64,000 nt of DNA, from the NCBI GenBank assembly GCA_920105625.2, contig OV050032.1, forward strand, positions 200,542,258 through 200,606,257, read 5' to 3'. Positions 20,839-34,624 of the stretch are shown here, one piece after another (the first letter of the stretch is position 1; each line of letters starts with the position of its first letter). The translations under genes and the position numbers were made by a program. This stretch comes from Clusia tigrina (taxonomy: Eukaryota; Arthropoda; Insecta; Diptera; Clusiidae). The notes beneath the pieces are model-generated. The model worked only from the letters and a program-made list of their open reading frames with translations. It searched no databases and had not been told where the DNA came from.

Positions 20839-22985
20839 GTAAAGGCGAAAAGGAAACTAATTACAATGGTTTCAAAGGACAAAGGAAAAGAAATGCCACC
20901 ACTAAATTCTTCCTTTGCAAATAACTTTCACATACAATTTATTTCAAAGTTGAAGATGGAAATCTTTCAGAACAGTTCTTTGCAAGGACCTGCTCAATTT
21001 TCTATATCTTGGCACAATCCAGTGATACAAATTATTAGCATAAACGAATTTTTGTAAAAGCTTCTTTCTGAATTTAACTTAATCCCAGAAAATGTGTTCT
21101 CTCAGGGTTCTTTTTCACACCAAAGCCTCGAAAGTTGAAAGAAGGAGAAGTAAGGTCACAAGAGAGGCAAAGGACTTTATATATTTGGCTCTAAATTCAC
21201 CATCGTCACACCTGAAAATCATGGGCTTATATCTTACCCACTTCGTTTTATGTATTTGCTTATCTGAAAGCCACAAGCAAAGAATGTACCCTGAAAATTC
21301 GGGCCAAACCTCGACCTACTTCAGACCACCACAACTTTCCTCAAGTAACTTCAAAGGTAGTCATTACCTGTTGATTGGCATAATGACATGCGATAAGAAA
21401 ATTTAAATTACCGGTGCATAAGAAATTTTCTCACGCTCTGTGTACTTAGCATGTGTGGGCCATGGCAATGGCATGCCAGTAGGAAATATGGTCGATAGTG
21501 GCAAGTCTCGGGGATGAATATCAGAAAGTGACTTCAGACAAATTTATGACAATCCTTATCGTATCAGGAGTGACCATTCTTCTAACTAACCACCAATTTG
21601 AGTGTGTATATAATAAGCTGGAGAATTATATCACTAAGCAGAAGTACATACACTGAAAGAAATTTCCTTGTGAACGACGACATATCATCCTTTTAACGGA
21701 TATTAATAAAATATATATATAAATCTTGTATATATAATACTTGCGTCATGTATATTCACAGAGATTGAGTACATTCCCCCGAAGTCTTCACTAAATTAGC
21801 CTGTAAAGAGTTAAACTGTTCTTATCTAACCCGTTTTTTTTTCAATGTAACTACCGAATTGCAATTTTTCAAGTGTATTCTTTATATATATTATGTATTT
21901 TTATCTATATATATTATATATCTTTATAGAAAAATACTAAAGTTTAAGGACCAAAGCAAAAAAAGTTGACCAATGATATCATTGAAATATGTTTGAAGAC
22001 TGTATCAATCCTGCTCTCATTTCCTGGTGGGTGGTGATGGCATGGCGCAAACGAACACGAAATCCTTTTGGCAAAAGTGAAAATGAAGAACGCTTAACAA
22101 AGACAGGAGAAAATCAATAGTAATTGCGTGGACTGAAAATAGAACAATACACAATTCTAGGAAATTTGGTGTCAATGGAATGAGTGTTAATGTAGGACAG
22201 GCCATCACACTCGTGTGTCGTCTGTTACTCGCTGCACCTCCTCTCTGTTTCCTTGTGCGGTAGCGTGACAGATACTTGCAATTGAATTTAGACACCTGCT
22301 GTTTCTCCCAGATTCTGTATTTGGAATTATACTTTAATTTTAAGACAGGCTTCGATGAATAAGATTCGTAGTTCTGCTCAGATGATGGACTTCCCGACTA
22401 CGTAATTATATGTTGAAAGACCTCCGGTTATGGAGAATCTCTACTTATTGGTTGCATAAGCTATTAATTGATGTTTGGAGGAAGACACTTCGAGAACAGA
22501 TGGAGTTGTAAAGTGTGAAAGTGAGTCCGGTCGAAATACGTGTAATGCATTATGTGTACTCGTACTTAAGCCCTTAATACTCTACGCAGATTGTTCCAGA
22601 TTGTTTCCATTGATCCTACGATGACTGTACAAGAGTAACCTTATTCCTTATCTACCATGTACGGAAGGTAAGAACTATTTATTTTATGTTGCATAAGCAG
22701 AAAGAAGCACTTTAACAACCGTCACAACCCATAACTACGCCACCAGAAGATTTGGGCTGGGGTCTCCATCCATCTTATTGAAAATATGTCTTGTAAATGG
22801 GAGCAAAAGTAATCATGAATCAGCGATATTATTAACTGTTAATGGTTGACGTTCGGTCTTGTTCTCATACCAAAACAATGGGGGGCTTTCACTCCCGGCA
22901 CCATCAAATAGTCATATTATCTAGATCTCTCCAAAAGCCCCAGTACCTTCGAAGGCCGGGGAATTGTAAGACGTGGGATCTTACG
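20839..22985. other. No exon seen; probable 5' intron sequence
   Basis: AT-rich with tatata runs near 21700-21920. Short frames have no domain. Position upstream of an internal 5' UTR acceptor suggests intron. Confidence 0.45.
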
Positions 22986-25145
22986 CACGTAATCAAGCAA
23001 TGTAAGCATTCCCTTCTCATACAACACTGTGTGTCACTACTCCCAATGAAATCGAGCAATGTACGCACTCCCTTCTCATACAACATTCTGTGTAACTACT
23101 CCCAATGAAGTCAAGCACTCCCTTCCCATACAACATTCTGTTACACTACTCCCAATAAAATCAAGCAATGTAAGCACTCCCTTCTCATACAACATTCTGT
23201 TACACTACTCCCAATGAAATCAAGCAATGTAAGCACTCCCTTCTCATACAACATTATTTTACACTACTCCCAATGAAATCGAGCAATGTAAGCACTCCCT
23301 TCTCATACAACATTCTGTTACACTACTCCCAATGAAATCGAGCAATGTAAGCACTCCCTTCTCATACAACATTCTGTGTAACTACTCCCAATGAAATCAA
23401 GCAATGTAAGCACTCCCTTCTCATACAACATTCTTTTACACTACTCCCAATGAAATCGAGCAATGTAAGCACTCCCTTCTCATACAACATTCTGTTACAC
23501 TACTCCCAATGAAATCGAGCAATGTAAGCATTCCCTTCTCATACATCATTCTGTTACACTACTCCCAATGAAATCAAGCTATGTAAGCACTCCCTTCCCA
23601 TACAACATTCTGTTACACTACTCCCAATGAAATCAAGCAATGTAAGCACTCCCTTCTCATACAACATTCTTTTACACTACTCCCAATGAAATCGAGCAAT
23701 GTAAGCACTCCCTTCTCATACAACATTCTGTGTAACTACTCCCAATGAAATCAAGCAATGTAAGCACTCCCTTCTCATACAACATTCTTTTACACTACTC
23801 CCAATGAAATCGAGCAATGTAAGCACTCCCTTCTCATACAACATTCTGTTACACTACTCCCAATGAAATCGAGCAATGTAAGCATTCCCTTCTCATACAT
23901 CATTCTGTTACACTACTCCCAATGAAATCGAGCAATGTAAGCACTCCCTTCTCATACAACATTCTGTTACACTACTCCCAATGAAATCAAGCAATGTAAG
24001 CACTCCCTTCTCATACAACATTCTTTTACACTACTCCCAATGAAATCGAGCAATGTAAGCACTCCCTTCTCATACAACATTCTGTGTAACTACTCCCAAT
24101 GAAATCAAGCAATGTAAGCACTCCCTTCTCATACAACATTCTTTTACACTACTCCCAATGAAATCGAGCAATGTAAGCACTCCCTTCTCATACAACATTC
24201 TGTTACACTACTCCCAATGAAATCGAGCAATGTAAGCATTCCCTTCTCATACATCATTCTGTTACACTACTCCCAATGAAATCAAGCTATGTAAGCACTC
24301 CCTTCCCATACAACATTCTGTTACACTACTCCCAATGAAATCGAGCAATGTAAGCACTCCCTTCTCATACAAGATTCTTTTACACTACTCCCAATGAAAT
24401 CGAGCAATGTAAGCACTCCCTTCTCATACAACATTCTTTTACACTACTCCCAATGAAATCGAGCAATGTAAGCACTCCCTTCTCATACAACATTCTGTGT
24501 AACTACTCCCAATGAAATCAAGCAATGTAAGCACTCCCTTCCCATACAACATTCTGTTACACTACTCCCAATGAAATCAAGCAATGTAAGCACTCCCTTC
24601 TCATACAACATTCTGTTACACTACTACCAATGAAATCGAGCAATGTAAGCATTCCCTTCTCATACATCATTCTGTTACACTACTCCCAATGAAATCGAGC
24701 AATGTAAGCATTCCCTTCTCATACAACATTCTGTGTAACTACTCCCAATGAAATCAAGCTATGTAAGCACTCCCTTCCCATACAACATTCTGTTACACTA
24801 CTCCCAATGAAATCAAGCAATGTAAGCACTCCCTTCTCATACAACATTCTTTTACACTACTCCTAATGAAATCGAGCAATGTACGCACTCCCTTCTCATA
24901 CAACATTCTGTTACACTACTCCCAATGAAATCGAGCAATGTAAGCACTCCCTTCTCATACAACATTCTGTTACACTACTCCCAATGAAATCAAGCAATGT
25001 AAGCATTCCCTTCTCATACATCATTCTGTTACACTACTCCCAATGAAATCGAGCAATGTAAGCATTCCCTTCTCATACAACATTCTGTTACACTACTCCC
25101 AATGAAATCGAGCAATGTAAGCATTCCCTTCTCGTACAACATTCC
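22986..25145. repeat. 59-bp satellite-like array, ~36 copies
   Basis: gcaatgtaag begins at 23165, 23224 and so on at 59-bp steps. Unit: gcaatgtaagcactccc, ttctcatacaacattctg, (t/tg)ttacactactcccaatg, aaatc(g/a)a. Variant sites (gaaatcga/gaaatcaa; tgttacac/ttttacac/tgtgtaac; acaaca/acatca; ttctcat/ttcccat) recur in a patterned order. Multi-unit blocks such as 23400-23760 and 23990-24300 have therefore been copied. There are no spacers, so it is not CRISPR. Confidence 0.95.
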
Positions 25146-26090
25146 AATTGCTGAGGCAGTGGGAAAACAAATATGGACTTCAGGTACGACCAACAGGATA
25201 GTGCTCTCCTGTATATACTGAAAACAATATAGAATCATATTAATGTTTCCTTCCTCCGATTGCTTCCTAAACAGACAATCATTTTCGATGACTCAACAAA
25301 CGTTCCATGTACTTCGAAACCAGCACCGTGGATGCTTCACCGGTTTGTTTTGTCCAACACAAACTGATTTTCTTTCTGACAAGAGCCGTGGTAGGCGTCT
25401 TCTTGGCCATAACTTTGCTGCAGAGTTGAAAGGCCAACTCTGTTCGCCCAGACTAACTGTAATGACAAACGCTGCAATACGGAGCGGAGCGCAGCAGAGA
25501 GAAATCTGAGAGGTGTCTGTCTGTCTGTTTGTCTTTTGTGTGCAGCAACTACAATTCAATATATGCAAATGGAAGAGTTACAACAGTAACAGCAACAACA
25601 GCAACACCAACAACGAAGGCAACTGCAGTGCCCAGAGCAGCAACAACAAAGAGGAAAAGCCAACAACAACCATAGAAGATGTGCATATTGAATGCCAAAG
25701 TGCTGCTGCAGTGGATGCGCTTTTGCTGTCAATTGCGGTTGTGATTGTTGTGAAGGCAGCTCTGCAGAAGGCAGAAGAAATGCCTTGGCTTGGCTTGGCT
25801 CGGCGTGGCTTGGCTTGGCTTGGCTCGGCTTGTCTTTGGCTTGGCTTGTCTTTGGCTCGGCTTGTCTTTGGCTTGGCTTGTCTTTGGCTTGGCTTGTCTC
25901 AACGTGGCTGGGCTGACTGGTTTGTTCATGGCTTCACTTTTAGAGTGGGCTTATAGAGCGCATCACAGACTTCAGCATTCCAATAACAACAACAACAATG
26001 ATGAGCAGCGCAAAAATGCCATGCGAAACCTGAGAAAATCCGCTTTAACTGTAGCCACGATTTTCATTTGATTTGTGCGTTAAGAATTCT
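25146..26090. other. No supported gene; CAA/CAG-rich segment
   Basis: Contains caacag/aacaac runs near 25575-25670 and the CTTGG repeat at 25783. The 147-codon frame at 25513-25956 is made of these repeats. Confidence 0.5.
25783..25905. repeat. (CTTGG)n-type minisatellite
   Basis: ggctt/ggctc pentamers pass into a ~15-bp cttgtctttggcttgg unit. All three plus frames encode Trp/Leu/Gly repeats. Confidence 0.85.
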
Positions 26091-27225
26091 TTTTCAAATT
26101 CGAAAAAATTCTCCAAATTAAAGAGAAAACATTTTCTAAATTTTAAGTTTTTTAAATAAAATAATAAAAAAAATTTTTTAAATAAAATACTTAAAAAAAT
26201 TTACTAAAATGATCCAAAAAAAATTACATTTTAAATAAAACAAGAAAAAATTCTTGAAATAAATTTTTTGAATTAACAAAAAAAGAGTCCATTTTGCCAG
26301 TTTGCGATTTTGCAATTTTGCAATTTTGCCAATTTGCCATTTTTTAGCACTTTTTTCTGGCATTGTTTTGCCGTTGTTTCGGTTGCCTGTCGACGACTGC
26401 AGTTTGTGGCACAGTTATGACAGAAACAGAAAAGTGCCACCAACTGACGCTGGGCTGGAGGAGTCTGAGTGGCAGAGAGACGCCTGAGAAAATTACACTC
26501 GAACACTTCTCACGTTGCTCAAGAATTATGCACTCACATTCCCAGCGCACAGTCCAATGGACTGTTATAGCGAAGCCGCGCGATTCCGTCCGTATTTCAT
26601 AGCAGGTTGCATAACAAATTAACTTATTTTAATATATATACATATATATCTGAATAATATTTCCATATAAAAAAGAGACTTTTGAACAACTTGGCGCTTC
26701 ACTACGGTTGCCGTCGCAACACTGTTTGCTTCACTTGCCGTGATTACGGCTCAGTGGCGGTGTGTGAGTATCGCCGGAATATTGGATTGCTGCATAAGCG
26801 TATCACTTCCTGCATGCATACGCCACACCAACATGCGAGCAGCGAAATGTCAGCCGCTAACTCAGTGCACTGGTTCAATAGCCCCGCTTATGGCCAAAAG
26901 CACGAGCACTCCTACCACGTCATCAAACAAGTGACGCATTACTTTGCATTGTTTTTGTTATTTCTGTAGGAAACTACATTAACTCACATCGCTCGTCTAT
27001 AATTATTCCCGATATTACTATGTTTACTATTCAAATGAGGCGTAGAAAGAAGGGGAATGAATAGGCGCGCTATCTCAGTGCGACAAGTGCATAATTAGCG
27101 CTCCATCGGAGAGATTTGAGTTAGAAAGCGGAAAATACCTCGGACGGCGTACGCAAATATTTACGCTGACCAGAGTTGCCACATTTTTGGACTTTCGTGG
27201 AGAAGAGGAAGAGTACTAAATCAGT
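26091..27225. other. No gene seen; AT-rich then unique
   Basis: A/T runs at 26090-26280, then gcaattttgc repeats near 26300-26340. The remainder is unique-looking without coding evidence. Confidence 0.5.
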
Positions 27226-28223
27226 GCGAGAGAAAGAGAGAGCTAGAAATATAGAGGGAAAAATGAGAAATAGAGAAAACAAAATATATAGAGAGAGAGA
27301 AATTGATATAGAGAGTTAGATAGAGAGAAAGAGAAGGAGAAAGAGATAGAGAGAGTTACAGAGAGAGTGAGAGAGAAAGAGGGAGAAAAAGAGAGAAAGA
27401 GAAAGAGAGAGCTAGAAATATAGAGGGAAAAATGAGAAATGGAGAAAACAAAATATATAGAGAGAGAGATAGAAATTGATATAGAGAGTTAAATAGAGAG
27501 AAAGAGAAGGAGAAAGAGATAGAGAGAGTTACAGAGAGAGTGAGAGAGAAAGAGAGAGAAAGAGAGAGACAGAGAGAGAAAGAGAGAACTAGAAATATAG
27601 AGGGAAAATGAGAAATAGAGAAAACATAATATATAGAGAGAGAGAGAGATAGAAATTGATATAGAGAGTTAGATAGAGAGAAAGAGATAGAGAGAGTTAC
27701 AGAGAGAGTGAGAGAGAAAAAGAGAGAAAGAGAGAGAAAGAGAGAGCTAGAAATATAGAGGGAAAAATGAGAAATAGAGAAAACAAAATACATATATAGA
27801 GAGAGAGATAGAAATTGATATAGAGAGTTAAATAGAGAGAAAGAGAAGGAGAAAGAGATAGAGAGAGTTACAGAGAGAGGGAGAGAGAAAGAGAGAGAAA
27901 GAGAGAGACAGAGAGAGAAAGAGAGAACTAGAAATATAGAGGGAAAATGAGAAATAGAGAAAACATAATATATAGAGAGAGAGAGAGATAGAAATTGATA
28001 TAGAGAGTTAGATAGAGAGAAAGAGATATATATAGAGAGAGAGTGAGAGAGAAAGAGAGAGAAAAAGAGAGAAAGAGAGAGAAAGAGAGAGCTAGAAATA
28101 TAGAGGGGGAAAATGAGAAATAGAGAAAACAAAATATATAGAGAGAGAGATAGAAATTGATATAGAGAGTTAAATAGAGAGAAAGAGAAGGAGAAAGAGA
28201 TAGAGAGAGTTACAGAGAGAGTG

Positions 28224-28254
<31 letters not shown>

Positions 28255-30960
28255 GAGAAAGAGAGAGAAAGAGAGAGAAAGAGAGAGAAAGAGAGAGAAA
28301 GAGAGAGCTAGAAATATAGAGGGAAAATGAGAAATAGAGAAAACATAATATATATATAGAGAGAGAGAGATAGAAATTGATATAGAGAGTTAGATAGAGA
28401 GAAAGAGAAGGAGAAAGAGATAGAGAGAGTTACAGAGAGAGTGAGAGAGAAAGAGAGAGCTAGAAATATAGAGGGAAAAATGACAAATAGAGAAAACAAA
28501 ATATATAGAGAGAGAGATAGAAATTGAGATAGAGAGTTAGATAAAGAGAAAGAGAAGGAAAAAGAGATAGAGAGAGTTAGATAAAGAGAAGGAGAAAGAG
28601 ATAGAGAGAGTTACAGAGAGTGTTAGAGAGAAAAAGAGAGAAAGAGAGAGCTAGAAATATAGAGGGAACGATGAGAAATAGAGAAAACAAAATATATAGA
28701 GAGAGATAGAGGGTGACATATATAGAGGGATAATTCGCGATAATAGAGGAAAAGAGAGATATGTATATAGAAAAAAATATATATAGAGAGATAGAAAGTG
28801 AGATAGAGAGATAGATAGAGAGAAAGAGAAAGAGAGAGAGATAGAGATAGAGAAACAGAGAGAGTTAGAGAGAAAAAGAGAGTAAGAGAGAGAAAGTGAG
28901 AGATAGAGAGAAAGAGAAAGAGAGAGAGAGAAAAAGAAAAAGAGAGAAAAAGGATAAGAGAAATAAATACATAGACAGAAAAAGAGAGATAGAAAGTGAC
29001 ATAGATAGAAAGATAAGTAGAGAATTAGAGAGAATAGAGAAAAAGAGAGAAACAGAGAGAAAAACATATATATATATACAGAGAGATAGAGAATGAGATA
29101 GACAGAGAGAATTCGAGATAATAGAGGAAAAGAGTGAAATAGAGAGAAATAGAGAAAAAACATATACACAGAGGGTAAGAGAGATAGAGAGTGCGATAGA
29201 GAGATAGATAGATAGATAGAGAGAATAGAGGAAAAGTGAGAAATAGGGAAAAAATATAGAGAGAGAGAGAGAGAGATAGAGAGTGAGATAGATAGGTAGG
29301 GGATTAGAAAGAATATAGGAAAAGAGAGAAATAGAGAAATAAATATATATACAGATAGAGATACAGGGATAGAGAGTGAGAAATAACGAGAGAATTAGAG
29401 AGAACAGAGGGAAATACTGATATAGAGAAGAAAATATATGATAGAGAGAAAGAGAGATAGAGAGTGAGATAGAAAAAGAGATAGAGAGTGAGATAGATAG
29501 AGAGAATAGAGGAAAAGAGAGAAATAAAGAGAAAAAAAATATACATAGAGAAAAATAGAGAGTGAGATAGATAGATAGGTAGAGAATTAGAGAAAATATA
29601 GAAAAAGAGAGAAATAAAAAAAATATATAATAGAGAGAATGAGAGATAGAGAGTGAGATAGAAAGAGAAATAGAAAGATAGAGAGAAAGAGAAATAGAAA
29701 GATAGAGAGAAAGAGAGAGCGAGAAATATAGAGGAAAAAAGATAACTAGAGAAAACAAAATATATAGAGAGAGATAGACAGAGAGAGAATTAGAGAGAAT
29801 AGAGGAAAAGAGAGAAATAGAGACAAAAATATATATAGAGAGAAAGAGAGATAGAGAGATAGATAGAAAGAATAGAGGAAAAGAGAGAACAAACATATAT
29901 ACAGAGAGAGTGATATAGAGAGAAACTTAGAGAGAATATAGGAAAAGAGAGAAAAAAAATAGAGAAAAAATATATATAAAGAAAAAGAGAGATAGAGAGT
30001 GAGAAAGATAGAGAGAATAGAGGAAAAGAGAGACACATAGAGAAAAAATATATATATAGAGGGAAAGAGAGATAGAGGGTGACATATATAGAAAGAGAGA
30101 GAAAGAGAAAGATAGAAGGAGAGAGAGAAAAAGATATATAGATACAGAGCGATAGCCAGAGAAAGAGATAGAGAGAAAGAGAGAGAATTAGAGAGAATTA
30201 GATAGAGAGAAAGATATAGAGAGAAAGATCTAGATGGAAAGAGATCCAGAGAAGAAGACAATAAATAAAAGATGCAATGAGATAAATAAAGCTTGAGTGA
30301 AGGAGAGATTGAGTGAAGGAGACATTGAGTGAAATAGACAATAAGATTAAAAAACCAGTGAGATAAAGGTACATTGAGAGAAAGGGACACTGAGAGAAAG
30401 AGACAACAGAGCGAAGAGGCAATGTAATAACAGATAATAAGAAAAGATATAGAAAAAGTGAGAATAAGAAAGTGATATGGAGAGAAACATACAAGAAAGT
30501 TATAATGAGGAAAGACATAAAAATAGTGAGAATGAGGAAAGTACATATAACTGGTGAGAATAAGAAACTGATTAGAGAAAGCGACAGAAATAAAAGGGAG
30601 ACAAAGAAACAACGGAACAATAAGGCAATGTAATAACAGATAATGAGAAAAGATATAGAAAAAGTGAGAATGAGAAAGTGATATTACGAGAAACATAAAA
30701 ATATGATAATGAGGAAAAGACATAAAAATAGCGAGAAAGAGAAAAAATTTTAAAAATGTTGAGAACGAGAAAGTAAGAGTGAGAAAACGTTTTAAAAATG
30801 GTGAGAATGACAATATAAGAATGAGAAAGTAAGAGTAAGAACGTAAGTAGGAGAAAGTAAGAATGAGAATTTATTAATGAGAATGTCAGAATAAGAAAGT
30901 GAAGAGAGAAAGCGACAGAAATAGAAGGGAATAGGGAGAGAGAGAGAGAGAGCGATATAA
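27226..30960. repeat. GA-rich low-complexity tract II, ~3.7 kb, with higher-order units
   Basis: Purine-only plus strand. To ~28690 it is built of 158-190-bp units marked by ctagaaatatagaggg (27243, 27412, 27589, 27747 and so on) followed by gagaaatagagaaaaca and atagaaattgatatagag. Further on the units are looser (gagaatagaggaaaagagagaaatag), then decay into A/G-rich sequence by 30960. GAGAG and AAGAG pentamers are very dense. Minus-strand frames of 170-355 residues are all Ser/Leu/Phe and are not genes. Confidence 0.95.
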
Positions 30961-31089
30961 AAAGACAAAATCCAAAGAGAGAAAATGAGATTAGAACATT
31001 AAAGAGATAATATTCCCAAAGATAGAATATTCCACAATGCTGAAACTTCGAAGAAATATACAAATGTGGAAAACAGACACAAATGGTCA

Positions 31090-32760
31090 TGGTTATCCAT
31101 CATCTATTACTGCTCCAGATGAACGGAAATATCCAGTCGTATACTTCTCTGATAGAGTTATTCAGTTGTACTAAATATACCGTCCAGACCATCCTGAAGA
31201 TCTCATTGCTACAGAAGAACGGAAATTTCCAGTCGCATAAGAGTTATTCAGTTGTACTAAATATACGGTACAGACCATCCTGAATATCTCATTGCTACAG
31301 AAGAACGGAAATTTCCAGTCGCATACATCTCTTAAGAGTTATTCAGTTGTACTAAATATAAGGTACAGACCATCCTGAAGATCTTAGTGCTACAGAAGAA
31401 CGGAAATTTCCAGTCGCATACATCTCTTAAGAGTTATTCAGTTGTACTAAATATAAGGTACAGACCATCCTGAAGATCTTAGTGCTACAGAAGAACGGAA
31501 ATTTCCAGTCGCATACATCTCTTAAGAGTTATTCAGTTGTACTAAATATACGGTACAGACCATCCTGAAGATCTCATTGCTACAGAAGAACGGAAATTTC
31601 CAGTCGCATAAGAGTTATTCAGTTGTACTAAATATAAGGTACAGACCATCCTGAATATCTCATTGCTACAGAAGAACGGAAATTTCCAGTCGCATACATC
31701 TCTTAAGAGTTATTCAGTTGTACTAAATATAAGGTACAGACCATCCTGAAGATCTTAGTGCTACAGAAGAACGGAAATTTCCAGTCGCATAAGAGTTATT
31801 CAGTTGTACTAAATATACGGTACAGACCATCCTGAATATCTCATTGCTACAGAAGAACGGAAATTTCCAGTCGCATACATCTCTTAAGAGTTATTCAGTT
31901 GTACTAAATATAAGGTACAGACCATCCTGAAGATCTTAGTGCTACAGAAGAACGGAAATTTCCAGTCGCATACATCTCTTAAGAGTTATTCAGTTGTACT
32001 AAATATAAGGTACAGACCATCCTGAAGATCTTAGTGCTACAGAAGAACGGAAATTTCCAGTCGCATACATCTCTTAAGAGTTATTCAGTTGTACTAAATA
32101 TACGGTACAGACCATCCTGAAGATCTCATTGCTACAGAAGAACGGAAATTTCCAGTCGCATAAGAGTTATTCAGTTGTACTAAATATAAGGTACAGACCA
32201 TCCTGAATATCTCATTGCTACAGAAGAACGGAAATTTCCAGTCGCATACATCTCTTAAGAGTTATTCAGTTGTACTAAATATAAGGTACAGACCATCCTG
32301 AAGATCTCATTGCTACAGAAGAACGGAAATATCCAGTCGTATACTTCTCTGATAGAGTTATTCAGTTGTACTAAATATACGGTACAGACCATCCTGAAGA
32401 TCTCATTGCTACAGAAGAACGGAAATATCCAGTCGTATACTTCTCTGATAGAGTTATTTAGTTGTACTAAATATACGGTACAGACCATCCTGAAGATCTT
32501 AGTGCTCCAGATGAACGGAAATCTCCAGTCGCATACTTCTCTGATAAGAGTTATTCAGTTGTAATAAATATACCGTCCAGACCATCCTGAAGATCTCATT
32601 GCTACAGAAGAACGGAAATATCCAGTCGTATACTTCTCTGATAGAGTTATTTAGTTGTACTAAATATACGGTACAGACCATCCTGAAGATCTCATTGCTC
32701 CAGATGAACGGAAATCTCCAGTCGCATACATCTCTGATAGAGTTATTCAATTGTAATAAA
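31090..32760. repeat. 86/95-bp tandem array, ~18 copies, with 552-bp higher-order block
   Basis: Monomers start at cagaagaacggaaat. Long (95 bp) copies contain catacatctcttaagag; short (86 bp) copies read gcataagag. From 31212 the order is S L L L S L, and from 31763 it is again S L L L S L, with the same diagnostic variants (acggtacag/aaggtacag; gatcttagtg/tatctcattg). The outer copies (31107 and after 32315) are a third type, tacttctctgatagag. Confidence 0.95.
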
Positions 32761-33525
32761 TGGTATTTTTAGAAATCTCTCCCCTTATTCTTGCCAACCC
32801 CACCAACACACACGAATGACCCACACAAGAAATGAGAACTTTTTATATCTTTTTTCTGCCACTGCTCTTTCTGGTCGTTCAGTCCCCTCTAGAATTAGTG
32901 TGCGTTTCATAATTTCCCAACATGTGCCACATTGGATGTTACGAGTTGATCTTCGCATCTGCTCAGTTTGAAGAATTTCGATGATTATGACACAATCCAG
33001 CGACTGTTCCGCTGCCTCCGCCAACCCAATCAATAAACTTGAACTTGTGCACTGCTTTAAAATTCCATTTTTATTGGCTTCACTCCACGACTGCGCCTAT
33101 CCTCCAGTAAACTCGTGTATGTGCAATATGCGGCGGGGCACGAGCAACCAAGAGGCCGGCTGCTGACTAAGTCTGTGCAACGCTCCTACGATGAGACCCA
33201 GTTCATCTGTTGTTATTGAATCCCCTGCGATGAGAGACGGACATGTGTGGGTGGATCGCGCATAATTGCAGAGTAATGAGTGATTTATAAATTGGAGGGC
33301 GTACGCCGAGCATATTCAAAATTGTAAATTATGTGGCACAGCGGAACTGTCGAGTAGCGCCAGAGTTGGAGACAGAAACGTAGCGATAAAGTCGAAAATT
33401 GATTGCAGAACAATTGGTACGAACAGGTGAAAGGGAGTTACTAAACATTCACCAACTGAGTTCGCGAAGCGTCAACTCGAAAGCGGGGAAACTTTAACCT
33501 GAAACTGTAACATGCCAACATGGGG
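32761..33525. other. No gene seen; unique-looking
   Basis: Short frames on both strands without a domain. Confidence 0.5.
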
Positions 33526-33825
33526 TAACTATGTCGAACTTAATCTATGGAATAGATTCTTGGATGGTTCCTCCAGATTACCCTACAGAATGATTCATTA
33601 GAAGAAAGTTTGGGTATCACTCACTGTCATAGAAATTTGTGACATAGCCTAAAGATGAACCGAGTCCTCTAACACACTCATGGGATCAGTAAACTAATTG
33701 CCTAGCAGAGCTGGGACGGATCATGATCCAGACTCTGATATTACACTACTTGTACCACCCACTGGTACCGCCAAATAAACTGATCTGTGGCCCTACATTC
33801 TTGAACATTCTCGCAATCCAGAAAT
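33526..33825. repeat. Direct duplication, copy 1 (~300 bp)
   Basis: Matches 34236-34540: tcgaacttaatctatggaat, cagattaccctacaga, gggatcagtaaacta, gactctgatattac and a cctacat.cttgaaca segment. Copies have diverged. A run of ten or more C follows near 33893. Confidence 0.8.
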
Positions 33826-34235
33826 TGCGGAGAAGTCTTACCTCGCAAGGTTACTGCTCCCAGATTAGAGTCAAGAAGCACTAAGAGAGTCCCCCCCCCC
33901 CCAATGCACTCAGCGTATAACAGAATGATCAACCTTACCCACAAAACTCCCATGCAACATTCTTCTATGGTAGTTATCTCCATATTAGCTACCTTGGGTA
34001 GGGCTTCGACTTCGAACTCTCCATCCCACTGATTTTTAATGTCACATTTAATTGCAGAACGTGTTTTCGTATGCTTCAAAATTCAAAAAGTAACCATCCC
34101 TCGAGGAAATTTGGAAGATGGTTCTCATGGAAGGTGTAATGGAAGGTTCCAACATCATAATTTAAGAAAGGCACATTGATTTGTTTAGTTTTTACTCCCT
34201 TCCATACATCCACAATGGCGTTCCAACATGCTTTA

Positions 34236-34540
34236 ATTATATCGAACTTAATCTATGGAATAGATTCTTGGATGGATCTTCCAGATTACCCTACAGAAGG
34301 ATTCGTAAGAAGAAAGCTTGAGTATCACTAAGTATAGAATGGAGCTGAACCGAGTACCCTGGCCCACTCATTGGATCAGTAAACTAGTTTCTCAGCAGAG
34401 CAGAGACGGATGACGAACCAGGCTCTGATATTACGCTACGATAACTACTGAAACTGTGGTGAAACACTCCCACTTGTACCACCAAAGGCATAGCTCTATG
34501 ATCCTACATCCTTGAACACACTCGCAATCAAGGATTCAGA
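34236..34540. repeat. Direct duplication, copy 2 (~300 bp)
   Basis: Partner of 33526-33825, ~705 bp downstream, same orientation, with a ~40-bp insertion near 34440. Ends shortly before the 15-bp array. Confidence 0.8.
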
Positions 34541-34624
34541 TGGTTAACGTCAAATATGGACTGCGTAGCTTCCAAATGATAATGCACTTTTTCTTGGCAA
34601 ACCATTGTAACGCCCAAAAGTAGG

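Noticed and set aside
22986..25145. CRISPR-like array
   Set aside because: Repeats follow each other directly with no unique spacers, units vary gradually, and the context is an insect genome. The same applies to 31090-32760 and 53840-54890.
25513..25956. 147-codon frame with Asn/Ser-rich and Trp/Leu-rich parts
   Set aside because: Made of CAA/CAG triplets and the CTTGG minisatellite; all plus frames are open there.
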